Positions 8,295-16,523 of a DNA stretch of 64,000 bases are shown here, piece after piece. Numbering within the stretch: the stretch's first letter is position 1; the number at the start of each line of letters is the position of its first letter. The translations under genes and the position numbers were made by a program. This DNA comes from an uncultured Cetobacterium sp. (GTDB lineage: Bacteria; Fusobacteriota; Fusobacteriia; Fusobacteriales; Fusobacteriaceae), in contig NZ_CAMFHX010000003.1 of assembly GCF_945952365.1 (NCBI RefSeq), positions 1 through 64,000 on the forward strand, given 5' to 3'. The notes beneath the pieces are model-generated. The model ran no database searches and had not been told where the DNA came from. It worked only from the letters and a program-made list of their open reading frames with translations.

Positions 8295-8855
8295 TCTCCA
8301 ATCCTTATTTTATATGGATATAGTGTTTAACAAGGTAAGGGTAATTCTCTAAAGAAGTTCTCTCTGAAGTCACAATCCTTATTTTATATGGATATAGTGT
8401 TTAACTTTGGAGTTGCGGTAGTTACTTATCGTAATTTCAAATTGTCACAATCCTTATTTTATATGGATATAGTGTTTAACATTGTTCCTGCTCCAGAAGT
8501 AACTACAAACAAACAAGTCACAATCCTTATTTTATATGGATATAGTGTTTAACCTGCAGGCGCAGGACTAGTACTTGGAGGAATTGGTGTCACAATCCTT
8601 ATTTTATATGGATATAGTGTTTAACAAAAGACCTTGTTAGATTAGTTGATAAGATTTCAGTAAACGTCACAATCCTTATTTTATATGGATATAGTGTTTA
8701 ACTTGATGAGTTAAGTTGTTTCTTATCAGTTGGCGAACTTGAGTCACAATCCTTATTTTATATGGATATAGTGTTTAACTTACAAGAAATTCTGCAAAGT
8801 ATTTCGCTATCTCGATATGTCACAATCCTTATTTTATATGGATATAGTGTTTAAC
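8295..8855 (-). CRISPR. CRISPR array 2, 8 repeats, 7 spacers
   Basis: Eight copies of the reverse complement of the array 1 repeat, at 8295, 8369, 8444, 8517, 8589, 8666, 8743 and 8819 (37 nt each). The copy at 8295 is degenerate at its outer end and marks the leader-distal end; the leader is on the right (8856-9142), so transcription runs leftward, toward array 1. Spacers are 35-40 nt. Read on the plus strand, all seven spacers have an open frame that looks protein-like, for example AGAGLVLGGIG in 8554-8588, which would make the crRNAs antisense to the target message. Confidence 0.98.
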
Positions 8856-9142
8856 CCGCAATTTAACTCTAAATCTTCTCTACAAGAGTATTATAGCATA
8901 TAAATTGTAAAGTTAAAATAGGGTATTTTTAGCTAAAAAAAGAGTTGTTTTTTCCTTTTATTTTAACTTTTTTGTAATTTTAAGTTTTTGTAGAGCTCTA
9001 TTAGAGAGAATATTAATCAATTTAAAGGTGTTCTCTTTCTAGGAGCAATTATTTCTATATATAGATATTATATCATATTTTTATTAATTTGAGCAAAATT
9101 TGTAAAAATTATAAAAAAATTGTAAGAGATAGATGGTATTAT
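8856..9142. repeat. right copy of CRISPR leader inverted repeat (leader of array 2)
   Basis: Reverse complement of 3901-4187 with the same length (287 nt). It includes the leftward extended -10 (TATATGCTATAAT on the minus strand, near 8890-8905) that should drive array 2, and the outward, rightward two-box promoter at 9100-9142. Apart from these signals it holds no gene. Confidence 0.85.
9100..9142 (+). promoter_or_regulatory. two-box promoter of the 9171 operon
   Basis: TTGTAA 9100-9105, 14 nt, TTGTAAGA box 9120-9125, 11 nt, TATTAT 9137-9142. It is the mirror copy of the promoter of the 3858 gene. Confidence 0.75.
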
Positions 9143-9170
9143 TAATTTGTAGTTAAGAAAGGAGATAAAG

Positions 9171-9467
9171 ATGAAAATAAAATTAAAACTATTAGATAAA
9201 TTTTTCGATGAATTTAAAGTAGGGGTACTAATAATTATTTTTCAAATTATAATGTTAACTTTTTGTTTTTATCCATTTTATAAATGGGATTTAGAGATAA
9301 GAGGAACACCGATTGAATATATATTTGAACCAGGGTATTCAGGACATGCAACATATATATTAGCTGTAATATATAGCCTTTTAAATATAATACTTTTAAA
9401 TATTTTAAATGTAAAAAAGAATAGAGAGATTGAAAAATTAAAAAAACAACTTCAAAAGATAAACTAA
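9171..9467 (+). CDS. small membrane protein, two TM segments
   Basis: A 98-residue protein with two hydrophobic segments (about 17-36 and 58-80) joined by an extracytoplasmic loop of about 20 residues (RGTPIEYIFEPGYSGHATY region) and a basic coiled C-tail (KKNREIEKLKKQLQKIN). No family is recognised. It is the first gene of a four-gene operon behind a two-box promoter and AAGGAG. The next gene encodes a Gly/Ala-rich hydrophobic protein, so a small membrane-acting module is plausible (inference). Confidence 0.6.
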   Translation: MKIKLKLLDKFFDEFKVGVLIIIFQIIMLTFCFYPFYKWDLEIRGTPIEYIFEPGYSGHATYILAVIYSLLNIILLNILNVKKNREIEKLKKQLQKIN

Positions 9468-9494
9468 AAATACAAAATATACGAGGAGAAAAAA

Positions 9495-9797
9495 ATGAAA
9501 AAATCTTTAATAATACCAGGAATAAGTTTAGTAGGGGGAAGTTTAGCAGCTGCAAAGGTAGTTGGAAGTTCAGCTGCTACAATAATGTCGGTTACTTCAG
9601 GAACAACAGGAGCAGCATTGGCAGGATTATTTGGAGCTTCAGGAACAACAGGAGCAGCAGCGATATCTTCAGGATTGGCTACTATAGGAGGCGTTGTAGG
9701 AGGAGGAATGGCAGCAGGAGCGATAATAACAAAAGCTGTGACCTTTGGAGCTATTGGTGCAGGAGTTTACGGTATAACAAAGGTACTTGACAGATAA
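9495..9797 (+). CDS. Gly/Ala-rich hydrophobic protein
   Basis: A 100-residue protein made almost wholly of Gly, Ala, Ser, Thr, Val and Ile, with repeated small-residue patterns (SGTTGAALAGLFGASGTTGAAA) typical of glycine-zipper or membrane-inserting sequences. Lys only occurs near the two ends. It has no recognised domain. The composition matches the C-terminal half of the nuclease-like protein at 22090, which is also preceded by a two-box promoter. Membrane disruption or oligomer formation is a guess from composition. RBS ACGAGGAG precedes the ATG. Confidence 0.6.
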   Translation: MKKSLIIPGISLVGGSLAAAKVVGSSAATIMSVTSGTTGAALAGLFGASGTTGAAAISSGLATIGGVVGGGMAAGAIITKAVTFGAIGAGVYGITKVLDR

Positions 9798-9820
9798 AAA
9801 AATAAATATGGAGGATTGAA

Positions 9821-10051
9821 ATGGAAGTTTTAGTAATAGGAGAGATAAAAAAAGGAAACTTATTAATAACTCATAGAATTCATGGCGAATTATTAGGAGA
9901 GAATGAAATTTTAGTTAGTATAAATGCGGACATTTATGACAACTTTAGAAGTTCAAATTCTACAGCAGAAACAATATATATTATGGGAGTTGATAATTTC
10001 TTTAAATTTATTGGAAAATTAGATAAGGATAAATATGCAAGAATACTATAG
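9821..10051 (+). CDS. hypothetical protein, 76 aa
   Basis: A short soluble protein, unrecognised, probably mostly beta (MEVLVIGEIKKGNLLITHRI, then LLGENEILVSINADIYD). It lies 24 nt after the Gly/Ala-rich protein with TGGAGG upstream, so it is in the same operon. It could be a neutralising or regulatory partner of its hydrophobic neighbour, but nothing in the sequence proves this. Confidence 0.5.
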   Translation: MEVLVIGEIKKGNLLITHRIHGELLGENEILVSINADIYDNFRSSNSTAETIYIMGVDNFFKFIGKLDKDKYARIL

Positions 10052-10134
10052 AAATATATAGAAATATATAGAAATGAAAAAGAAGTAATTGATACTATAA
10101 TTTAGTAAATAAGAAACAAGGGAGAATTAAAAAA

Positions 10135-10617
10135 ATGAAAAAGTTTAATTTCGAATCAAAAAATATAATTTTTTATAAATATTTAAAAAATGGGATAGAA
10201 CAAGAGGCTATAAAATATAGGATAAATCATGAAAAAGAATACAGAATAACTTATAAATTAATAAATGAATTGATTTTGAATAATACTTCAATTACTATAG
10301 ATGATATTAGTATTTGGTTGCCTGATACAAAAGATTGTTATGAATATTTTTTTGATAAAATAAAACAAATAAAAGAAATGCCTCTTTCTAAAAATAAAGA
10401 AATGGATGATATTTTAAAATTTTGTATATTGAGTTCTTCGCGTTTTTATGGTGTAGAGTTAACAGAGGAAGAGATTGATTTTGAAATAAGAGAAATGGAA
10501 AAAAGAGATAGAGAAATAGAAGAGGCTAGACTTAATAGAATAATAGATATAGAATTTAATCCACACGATGATATGGACGATGAATGGTTCTATTATGAAA
10601 ATACAGATTATTTATAA
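10135..10617 (+). CDS. hypothetical acidic protein, 160 aa
   Basis: Unrecognised 160-residue protein, mostly helical, with a strongly acidic C-terminus (NPHDDMDDEWFYYENTDYL) after a charged helix rich in Glu/Arg. It has no signal peptide or membrane segment. It is the last gene of the 9171 operon, 84 nt after the previous gene; the gap holds two and a half copies of a 10-nt GAAATATATA repeat (10051-10075). GGGAG precedes the ATG. A hairpin terminator follows. Confidence 0.55.
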   Translation: MKKFNFESKNIIFYKYLKNGIEQEAIKYRINHEKEYRITYKLINELILNNTSITIDDISIWLPDTKDCYEYFFDKIKQIKEMPLSKNKEMDDILKFCILSSSRFYGVELTEEEIDFEIREMEKRDREIEEARLNRIIDIEFNPHDDMDDEWFYYENTDYL

Positions 10618-10636
10618 GAATAACTTTGAAATTAAG

Positions 10637-10670
10637 ATTGTCAATGAACTTAGGTTCTTGGCAATTTTTT
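10637..10670 (+). terminator. terminator of the 9171 operon
   Basis: Imperfect hairpin, arms ATTGTCAATGAAC and GTTCTTGGCAAT around TTAG, followed by TTTTTT. Confidence 0.75.
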
Positions 10671-10675
10671 ATTTT

Positions 10676-10718
10676 TTGTAAAGTTTTGGAAAAAAGTGTA
10701 AGAGGGTAAGTGTAGAAT
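10676..10718 (+). promoter_or_regulatory. two-box promoter of the beta-CASP gene
   Basis: TTGTAA 10676-10681, 14 nt, GTGTAAGA box 10696-10701, 11 nt, TAGAAT 10713-10718. The distal box directly follows the terminator of the previous operon. Confidence 0.75.
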
Positions 10719-10754
10719 GGGGCAGATTTAAAATTTAAAAGGAAGTGATGACTT

Positions 10755-12014
10755 ATGTATTTTTATGGTATCAGTGGTAGCAATAAAATTGGTGGCAGTA
10801 GCTATTTTATAAAAATGGGAGATAGAAAGTTTCTTTTGGATATGGGCTTAGATCCTAATTTACCTGGATCTTATCCTAAATATGAAAATTTGTATAGAAA
10901 AAAACTTTTAACCTCTATGGGGGATTTAGATGGTGTAATTATATCCCATGCACATTTAGATCACATAGGTTCTTTACCATATATGCTAAAAGAGGGAAAA
11001 AAAGTTCCTATTCTAACATCAAATGCAACAAAAATTCTGGGAAAAACTTTATTACTTTCAGCACCCAAGGAGAGCGATGAGTATATAGAGATTTTTAAAA
11101 AAGATGAAATTGAAAGTATCTTCTCTTTAATAAATTCAACTGAAGGGGTTATAGAAAAAGATTATCAGATAAATTTTTATGACTCTGGGCATATACTCGG
11201 TTCTAAGATGACAGAGATTATAACTAAAGATGAAAGAGTTCTATATACAGGAGATTTTTCTTTAAAAAATATGATTACAGCTAAAAAAATACCTTTAGCA
11301 TCAATTCAGTCTCCAGATATTTTACTTTGTGAAGGAACAAATTTAACTAAAAATATGAATAGTTACATAAATGAAAGACTTGGATTTATAAGATATGCAA
11401 ATAAGGTGGTAGCTAATGGAGTTTTACTTATTCCAGCTTTTGCACTTGGAAGAACTCAAGAAGTGGTTTGTTTATTAAAAAATGCCATGAAAAGTCAATT
11501 GTTGAAAAGAGTTCCTATATATGTTGATGGTTTATCTATCGAAATAAGTCAACTATACAATCAACTTGGAATAAATGTATTGGATGAAGATGTAAAAATT
11601 GCTTCAAAAAGATTTTATGAAACTATGGATAATTCACCTAAAATTATTGTTTGTAGCTCTGGAATGCTACTCCAAAACTCAAAGTCTTATCTATACGCTC
11701 AGAAAGTTTTGAAAAATGAGAACAACAGTGTAACTTTTGTGGGTTATCAGGACAAGAAAACACCTGGATTTAAACTATTATATCAAAAAAAATTTAATTT
11801 TAAAGCAAATATAAATAGATTTAGTTTCTCAGCTCATGGAGATGAAAATGAAATTTTTCAACTTATAGATAGATTAAAACCTAAAAAAGTTGTATTTCTT
11901 CACAGAAATTTAAAAGAGGATGAGGAAAGAGAGTTAGAAAAGAGATTGGTTAAAATTTTTGGAAAAAATATAAAATTTTACTTTCCAAAAGATGGAGAAG
12001 AGCTAAATTTGTAA
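10755..12014 (+). CDS. beta-CASP metallo-beta-lactamase-fold hydrolase
   Basis: A 419-residue protein of the beta-CASP branch of metallo-beta-lactamases, which are mostly RNA (some DNA) nucleases related to CPSF73 and RNase J. The metal site is complete: SHAHLDH at 64-70, SGHILGS at about 144-150, TGDFS with Asp near 166, and a late His (LHRN near 395). The beta-CASP insert is present with IPAFALGRTQE and SAHGDENEI (about 370). It therefore should be an active zinc nuclease. It has its own two-box promoter, and its final Leu and stop codon (TTG TAA) form the distal box of the next promoter. In context it is the candidate RNA-cleaving arm of the signalling island (inference). Confidence 0.9.
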   Translation: MYFYGISGSNKIGGSSYFIKMGDRKFLLDMGLDPNLPGSYPKYENLYRKKLLTSMGDLDGVIISHAHLDHIGSLPYMLKEGKKVPILTSNATKILGKTLLLSAPKESDEYIEIFKKDEIESIFSLINSTEGVIEKDYQINFYDSGHILGSKMTEIITKDERVLYTGDFSLKNMITAKKIPLASIQSPDILLCEGTNLTKNMNSYINERLGFIRYANKVVANGVLLIPAFALGRTQEVVCLLKNAMKSQLLKRVPIYVDGLSIEISQLYNQLGINVLDEDVKIASKRFYETMDNSPKIIVCSSGMLLQNSKSYLYAQKVLKNENNSVTFVGYQDKKTPGFKLLYQKKFNFKANINRFSFSAHGDENEIFQLIDRLKPKKVVFLHRNLKEDEERELEKRLVKIFGKNIKFYFPKDGEELNL

Positions 12015-12051
12015 ATATTGGGAAAAAATTGTAAGACCTATTTCATATAAT
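12009..12051 (+). promoter_or_regulatory. two-box promoter of the GrpE-like/Hsp70 operon
   Basis: TTGTAA 12009-12014 (the last two codons of the beta-CASP gene), 14 nt, TTGTAAGA box 12029-12034, 11 nt, perfect TATAAT 12046-12051. Confidence 0.8.
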
Positions 12052-12082
12052 AATTTTATAAAGAAGCAAAGGAGAGTTTGAA

Positions 12083-12958
12083 ATGAAAAAATATTTAGAA
12101 AATGTAGCACAGAATATAAAAGTGCTTGAACCAAAACTTATTTATGGAAATCAAATAGATAATGCGTTTATAGAAAAGAGTTTGGAAAATTTTGAGAAAT
12201 CACCAAATAGAATAAAGGAAAGAGAGTTATTTAATATATTCGGTGAGGATATTTTAAAGATAGATGTTTTAAAGTTTGCACGTATTTTTAAAATGGATAC
12301 TCCTAGATGTAGAGAGGAGATCAAAAATGAAACAGCTAATTTAGTTCAGAAATTTATAGAGAGTTTAAATGATAAAGAGATTATTTTGGCTGATTTACTA
12401 AAAGAAAAAAGAATATATTATGTATCTTATAAAGCTTTTTTAATTCAAATTGCAAAAATAAAACCAGAGTTAAAGGATTCTTTAAATAAAATATTAGAAA
12501 ATTTAAATGTAAAAAGTTGTAAAAAAATAGTTGAAGATCTATTTAAGTTCCAGGATATGCAAAGATTGAAAGAAACCGCTCAAGAGTTAGAAGAAAGCTC
12601 AGAAGCTAAAGAGTTAATAAATCTCTTTAAAGATTTAAATAGTAGAAAAACTGATTATTTACTTGATAGATTAGCATTTTTAGTAAAAGAGTTAGAAAGT
12701 GATGAAACTAAAGAGAAAGAGATGTTTCTTTTAAAAAATCTTTTTAAATTTTTTAGAAGTGTAGGTTTAAATCCTATAAAAAAATATGGTGACAACTTTG
12801 AGGTAACTTTAAAAGATATTCAAGATGGAGAGTATATTGGAGAACCTTTTGAGGAGTTAGAAAAAAAAGAGGTAAATTTTGAAAGATTGGGTTGGAGATA
12901 TGGAAGAGTTCAAATTAGTCCGATTGTTTATAAAGAGATAAAAAAGGAGGCTTTATAA
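12083..12958 (+). CDS. GrpE-like cochaperone partner of the Hsp70-like protein
   Basis: A 291-residue protein: long helices for the first 220 residues, then a compact C-terminal domain that resembles the GrpE beta domain (FRSVGLNPIKKYGDNF, DGEYIGEPFEE, then GWRYGRVQISPIVYK). GrpE proteins exchange ADP for ATP on DnaK. Its stop codon overlaps the start of the Hsp70-like gene by 1 nt (TAATG), which fits a dedicated partner pair. It is much longer than normal GrpE (about 190 residues) because of an added helical N-terminal region. The GrpE assignment is by eye and needs a structure comparison; the pairing with Hsp70 is seen directly. Confidence 0.65.
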   Translation: MKKYLENVAQNIKVLEPKLIYGNQIDNAFIEKSLENFEKSPNRIKERELFNIFGEDILKIDVLKFARIFKMDTPRCREEIKNETANLVQKFIESLNDKEIILADLLKEKRIYYVSYKAFLIQIAKIKPELKDSLNKILENLNVKSCKKIVEDLFKFQDMQRLKETAQELEESSEAKELINLFKDLNSRKTDYLLDRLAFLVKELESDETKEKEMFLLKNLFKFFRSVGLNPIKKYGDNFEVTLKDIQDGEYIGEPFEELEKKEVNFERLGWRYGRVQISPIVYKEIKKEAL

Positions 12959-15576
12959 TGAGTTTTATAAGAGAACATCATTTAGGAATAGATTTAGGAA
13001 CAACAAATAGTTTAGTAAGTTGGAGTACAGAAAATCATAAGGGGGAGATTGTAACTGAAGTATTAAATATAGATATGCCTGATATAACTGGAATAGTAAA
13101 ATCACAATTGCTACCATCTTATGTATTCTTTGATGAGAAATCTAGGCCAATAATAGGTAGAAAAGCCAAATCTATGTTAAGTAGACAACCAGATAGAGTT
13201 ATCAAAAATGCAAAGAGTTTTATGGGAAGTGATAAAACATTCAATATAGGTGACAAAGAGATATCTCCAATTGAAGTATCTGCAATGATTTTAAAATATA
13301 TTGGAAAAGCTGTTGAGAAACAGTTTGGAGAGTATCCAAAAGATGTTGTTATAACAGTTCCAGCTTCTTTTGACACAGATAAAAGAAGTGCTACATTAAA
13401 AGCAGCGGAAATAGCAGGATTTAATGTTAAAGAGAGGGATGGGAGTTATAAAAATATACTTTTAAGTGAACCAAGAGCAGCACTTTATGACTATGTAAAT
13501 TTACAAAATAAAAATGAGATTCCAGCTACAATAGATTTTAAAAAGCCTAAAAATATAGTCGTATTTGATCTAGGTGGAGGAACTTTAGATGTCTCAATTC
13601 ATAATCTTGTTTATAATAATAAAGGTGATATAGATATTAAAGATTTGGGAGTTTCTCGTTATACTGAAGTTGGTGGAGTAGATTTTGATAAGATAGTAGG
13701 AAACTATTTAATGAATAAATTTGTTGAAAAAAATAGTATTAAAAAATTAGATGACTATGAAAATAACTATTTAAAAGATAGTTTCCAAGAGTTTGCTGAG
13801 GAGATTAAGTTAGATTTAAATGAACAGATTGAAAATGAAAAACTTTTTGGATTTGGAGATGAAAATTTAGAAAATATAGTGAGTGAGATATATAAAACAT
13901 CTATTTATGGTGGATATAACTTTTCGTATTCTATGAGTTTAAAAGAATATAAAGAGATTGTAGGAGAACTTTTAGCTCAAAATTTAACAATGGAAAGTTT
14001 AGCTATACTAGATGAGATAAAAAATACAGAGAATATAATATATCCTATTTTAGATTCACTAAAAAAAGCAGAGGAAAAAAGTAATCAAAAAATAGAGATT
14101 GATGCAGTTATTTTAAATGGTGGTATGACAAAGTTCCATTTGATTCAAGAGAGAGTTGAAAAATTCTTTGGTATAAAAGTAAGCTCGGTTTTAGATCAGG
14201 ATAAGTCGGTAGCAAGAGGAGCTTCAGTATATAATTATAGAATAAAGAATGGTGAAGTTTTTGAAAAGATTCAAAATGATACTATAGGTCTTCAAAGAAA
14301 TGGAGGCATAGTTTACCATCTTATAACTGCAGGAACGGTTTTACCAACAAGGAAAACAATATCAGACTTTGTAATACCACAAAATAGTGTTAGTTTTATA
14401 GATTTACCATTTTATTTAGGAAGACGTGAAGATATAGAGTCACCAAATAGAAAGATAGCAGAGAGAAGGGTATATTTTAAAGAGGCTTTAAATCGTGGAG
14501 ATAGTGTGTCTATGGAGATTAAAGTGGATGAGATGGGAATTATGGAGATAGTTGGTTTTGCAGGAAGAAAGAAGCAAGAGTTTACTGTTAAAGTATCGGC
14601 AGATGGTAATGTAGAAAAAGAAATACCTATAGTAAATGAACCTGTAAAGGAAAAGTTTATACCTGAAAAATTTGTACCAACAGGAGAGTTTATTGAGATA
14701 GAAAGAACTTTTAAAGATTTTATCTCTCTTTGTTCAAAATATGATAAGTTAAGAGTTGATTCTCAAAAAACTAGTATTATTCAAAGAATTAAAAAGATTG
14801 AAAAAGATGTATTAAATGGAATAAATGGAAAGCACTTTTTACAAGAGTTAATTAAAAGATATAAAACTTTGACTCATTTTGCTAAAGATAGAGGAACTCT
14901 ATTACTTGGAGAGTTTGGAAAGATATATTCTGAGGAGAGAGAAAATATTCAAGAGATATTCCAAAAGAATATAGATATAATGGAAGTTATGTTAATGTCA
15001 CCAGATAAATTATCAAAGGCTATGTCAGGATATTTTAGATTTTCTGTAGAGGGATTAAGAAAGATTGACGCTATTCTTGAGGATGAGGCTATTATAGTTG
15101 AATATATAGGTAATCCATTACTTAAAGGGATTGAACACTCTTTGATTATGACTGCTGGAAGTGTTTGTAAGGATTTAAAAAGTTTAGATGTTATTAAAAA
15201 TATTGTAGATACATCACCGAGTGATGCTAGTTATTGGGCACTAGGAAAATTTGGAAGTAGAGAGAGAAAGCATATAATTTCAATAGATCTATTAGAAAAT
15301 CAAGCTAGGAAAATAGCAGAAAAATTAACTAAAATAAAAGGAAAAGAGATTTTAAGAAGTGCAATTTATGCCCTTACTGAAATATGCGACAGAAGAGAAT
15401 CAAGAGATAGAGTTTCTAAAGAAACTGGGGATTTTGTATTAAATGAGTTGGAAAAAATAACTGATAGAACTGCAAGTATAGTTAAGATTTCTGATGTTTG
15501 TAGAGCTGTTATAAAAGGAGAAAGATTGAGTGAAGAGCAGAGTAAAGTTCTATTAGATTTAAGAGTTTTACTTTAA
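12958..15576 (+). CDS. divergent Hsp70 (DnaK-like) ATPase
   Basis: An 872-residue Hsp70-like protein, over 200 residues longer than DnaK. The actin-like ATPase domain has all landmarks: GIDLGTTNSLVSW (about 9-21), VITVPASFDTDKR (about 128-140), VFDLGGGTLDVSI (about 201-213) and ILNGGMTKF (about 385). After about residue 470 a short beta region gives way to a long helical region with no DnaK-type EEVD-like end, so the substrate part differs from housekeeping DnaK. It is coupled to the GrpE-like gene and shares its promoter. Likely role: an ATP-driven remodeller specific to this island (inference). No J-domain protein is seen in the window. Confidence 0.85.
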   Translation: MSFIREHHLGIDLGTTNSLVSWSTENHKGEIVTEVLNIDMPDITGIVKSQLLPSYVFFDEKSRPIIGRKAKSMLSRQPDRVIKNAKSFMGSDKTFNIGDKEISPIEVSAMILKYIGKAVEKQFGEYPKDVVITVPASFDTDKRSATLKAAEIAGFNVKERDGSYKNILLSEPRAALYDYVNLQNKNEIPATIDFKKPKNIVVFDLGGGTLDVSIHNLVYNNKGDIDIKDLGVSRYTEVGGVDFDKIVGNYLMNKFVEKNSIKKLDDYENNYLKDSFQEFAEEIKLDLNEQIENEKLFGFGDENLENIVSEIYKTSIYGGYNFSYSMSLKEYKEIVGELLAQNLTMESLAILDEIKNTENIIYPILDSLKKAEEKSNQKIEIDAVILNGGMTKFHLIQERVEKFFGIKVSSVLDQDKSVARGASVYNYRIKNGEVFEKIQNDTIGLQRNGGIVYHLITAGTVLPTRKTISDFVIPQNSVSFIDLPFYLGRREDIESPNRKIAERRVYFKEALNRGDSVSMEIKVDEMGIMEIVGFAGRKKQEFTVKVSADGNVEKEIPIVNEPVKEKFIPEKFVPTGEFIEIERTFKDFISLCSKYDKLRVDSQKTSIIQRIKKIEKDVLNGINGKHFLQELIKRYKTLTHFAKDRGTLLLGEFGKIYSEERENIQEIFQKNIDIMEVMLMSPDKLSKAMSGYFRFSVEGLRKIDAILEDEAIIVEYIGNPLLKGIEHSLIMTAGSVCKDLKSLDVIKNIVDTSPSDASYWALGKFGSRERKHIISIDLLENQARKIAEKLTKIKGKEILRSAIYALTEICDRRESRDRVSKETGDFVLNELEKITDRTASIVKISDVCRAVIKGERLSEEQSKVLLDLRVLL

Positions 15577-15587
15577 TAGGATTTAGA

Positions 15588-15610
15588 AGAGGCTAGGTAA
15601 TCTAGCCTCT
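15588..15610 (+). terminator. hairpin after the Hsp70-like gene
   Basis: Nine-base perfect stem AGAGGCTAG/CTAGCCTCT with a 5-nt loop; the T tract behind it is poor, so termination may be partial. Confidence 0.55.
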
Positions 15611-15703
15611 CTTAAGTTTAATCAATTTTACTCTCAGCCACTAAAAGCCATTCCTATCTTTATTACTTTTGATACTTTATTATTTCAAGTATTTAAATAT
15701 TAA

Positions 15704-15746
15704 TTGTAAAAATAGCAAAAAAGTTGTAAGACGGCTCTGATAAACT
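15704..15746 (+). promoter_or_regulatory. two-box promoter of the first vWA gene
   Basis: TTGTAA 15704-15709, 14 nt, TTGTAAGA box 15724-15729, 11 nt, TAAACT 15741-15746 as a weaker -10. Confidence 0.7.
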
Positions 15747-15781
15747 TATAGCATAACAAGAAAACGTGTGAGGTGAGTTTT

Positions 15782-16426
15782 ATGAAATTTAATTTTCAAA
15801 GTTTAGACTATTTTTCAGGGACAAAGATTCCAGTTATTTTTTTACTAGATGTTAGTGGCTCTATGGGGACTATTGATAAAACTGGTGTCTCTTGTATAAA
15901 TCAACTAAATTCAGGTTTTGAGGTTTTTTTAAATAATATTTTGGAAGATGAAATAGCTTCAGCTGCTTTAGATTTATCTGTTATTACATTTGGTGGTGAA
16001 AATCCTGAGCTTTTCTTGGATTTTGAACAATGGAATGGTGGAACTAAAAGTAATTTTGTGGCTAGTGGTGGAACACCTATGGGAAGTGCCTTAGAACTAG
16101 CTTATCAACAAATTGAAAGTAGAAAGTTAGTATATAAAGATTATGGAATAAACTATTATCAACCTTGGGTTATTTTAATGACAGATGGTGAACCAACTGA
16201 CGATATTGAAACTGCGAAGAGTATTTTTATAGATTTACAAAACAAAAGAAAGGTAACTTTATTCCCTGTGGCTATTGGAAATGATGCAAATATTGAAGTG
16301 CTTAAAGAGTTGAATCCGAGTATAAATCCTCTTAGAGTTGAAGGAACTGATTTTAAAAAATTCTTTACTTGGTTGAGTAGAAGTGTTGAACAAAATGAAT
16401 TAGATATAGAAAAATATAACTATTAA
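15782..16426 (+). CDS. TerY-type von Willebrand factor A domain protein (1)
   Basis: A 214-residue protein that is essentially one vWA domain of the TerY type. The MIDAS metal site is intact: DVSGSMG at about 21-27, the Thr loop GGTPMG at about 97-102 and MTDGEPTD at about 138-145. Such domains bind partners through the metal. The ATG at 15782 is preferred to the GTG at 15773 because AGGTGAG sits 5 nt before it. A second, related vWA gene lies at 18586, and a kinase and PP2C-like phosphatase lie nearby: this is the TerY-P triad described in tellurite-resistance-related systems. A perfect 15-bp hairpin follows. Confidence 0.9.
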   Translation: MKFNFQSLDYFSGTKIPVIFLLDVSGSMGTIDKTGVSCINQLNSGFEVFLNNILEDEIASAALDLSVITFGGENPELFLDFEQWNGGTKSNFVASGGTPMGSALELAYQQIESRKLVYKDYGINYYQPWVILMTDGEPTDDIETAKSIFIDLQNKRKVTLFPVAIGNDANIEVLKELNPSINPLRVEGTDFKKFFTWLSRSVEQNELDIEKYNY

Positions 16427-16427
16427 G

Positions 16428-16462
16428 TTTTTTACAAAAGGGATTTTCCCTTTTGTAAAAAA
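16428..16462 (+). terminator. 15-bp perfect hairpin, overlaps next promoter
   Basis: TTTTTTACAAAAGGG pairs with CCCTTTTGTAAAAAA around a 5-nt loop. The right arm contains the distal TTGTAA box (16453-16458) of the kinase promoter and the left arm its inverse, so terminator and regulatory site are physically merged. Confidence 0.75.
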
Positions 16463-16495
16463 CGATAAAAAATTGTAAGAAGCATAAGTTATTAT
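16453..16495 (+). promoter_or_regulatory. two-box promoter of the kinase-Ppx gene
   Basis: TTGTAA 16453-16458, 14 nt, TTGTAAGA box 16473-16478, 11 nt, TATTAT 16490-16495. Confidence 0.75.
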
Positions 16496-16523
16496 ACATA
16501 TATAAAGATTGCAGGAGGAAAAG

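Noticed and set aside
8554-8588. Array 2 spacer (AGAGLVLGGIG) as self-targeting the Gly/Ala-rich genes at 9495 or 22090
   Set aside because: The nucleotide sequences do not match by eye; resemblance is only in composition.
10051-10075. GAAATATATA tandem repeats as a possible array or origin iteron
   Set aside because: Only two and a half copies in a short operon gap; too few for a functional claim.
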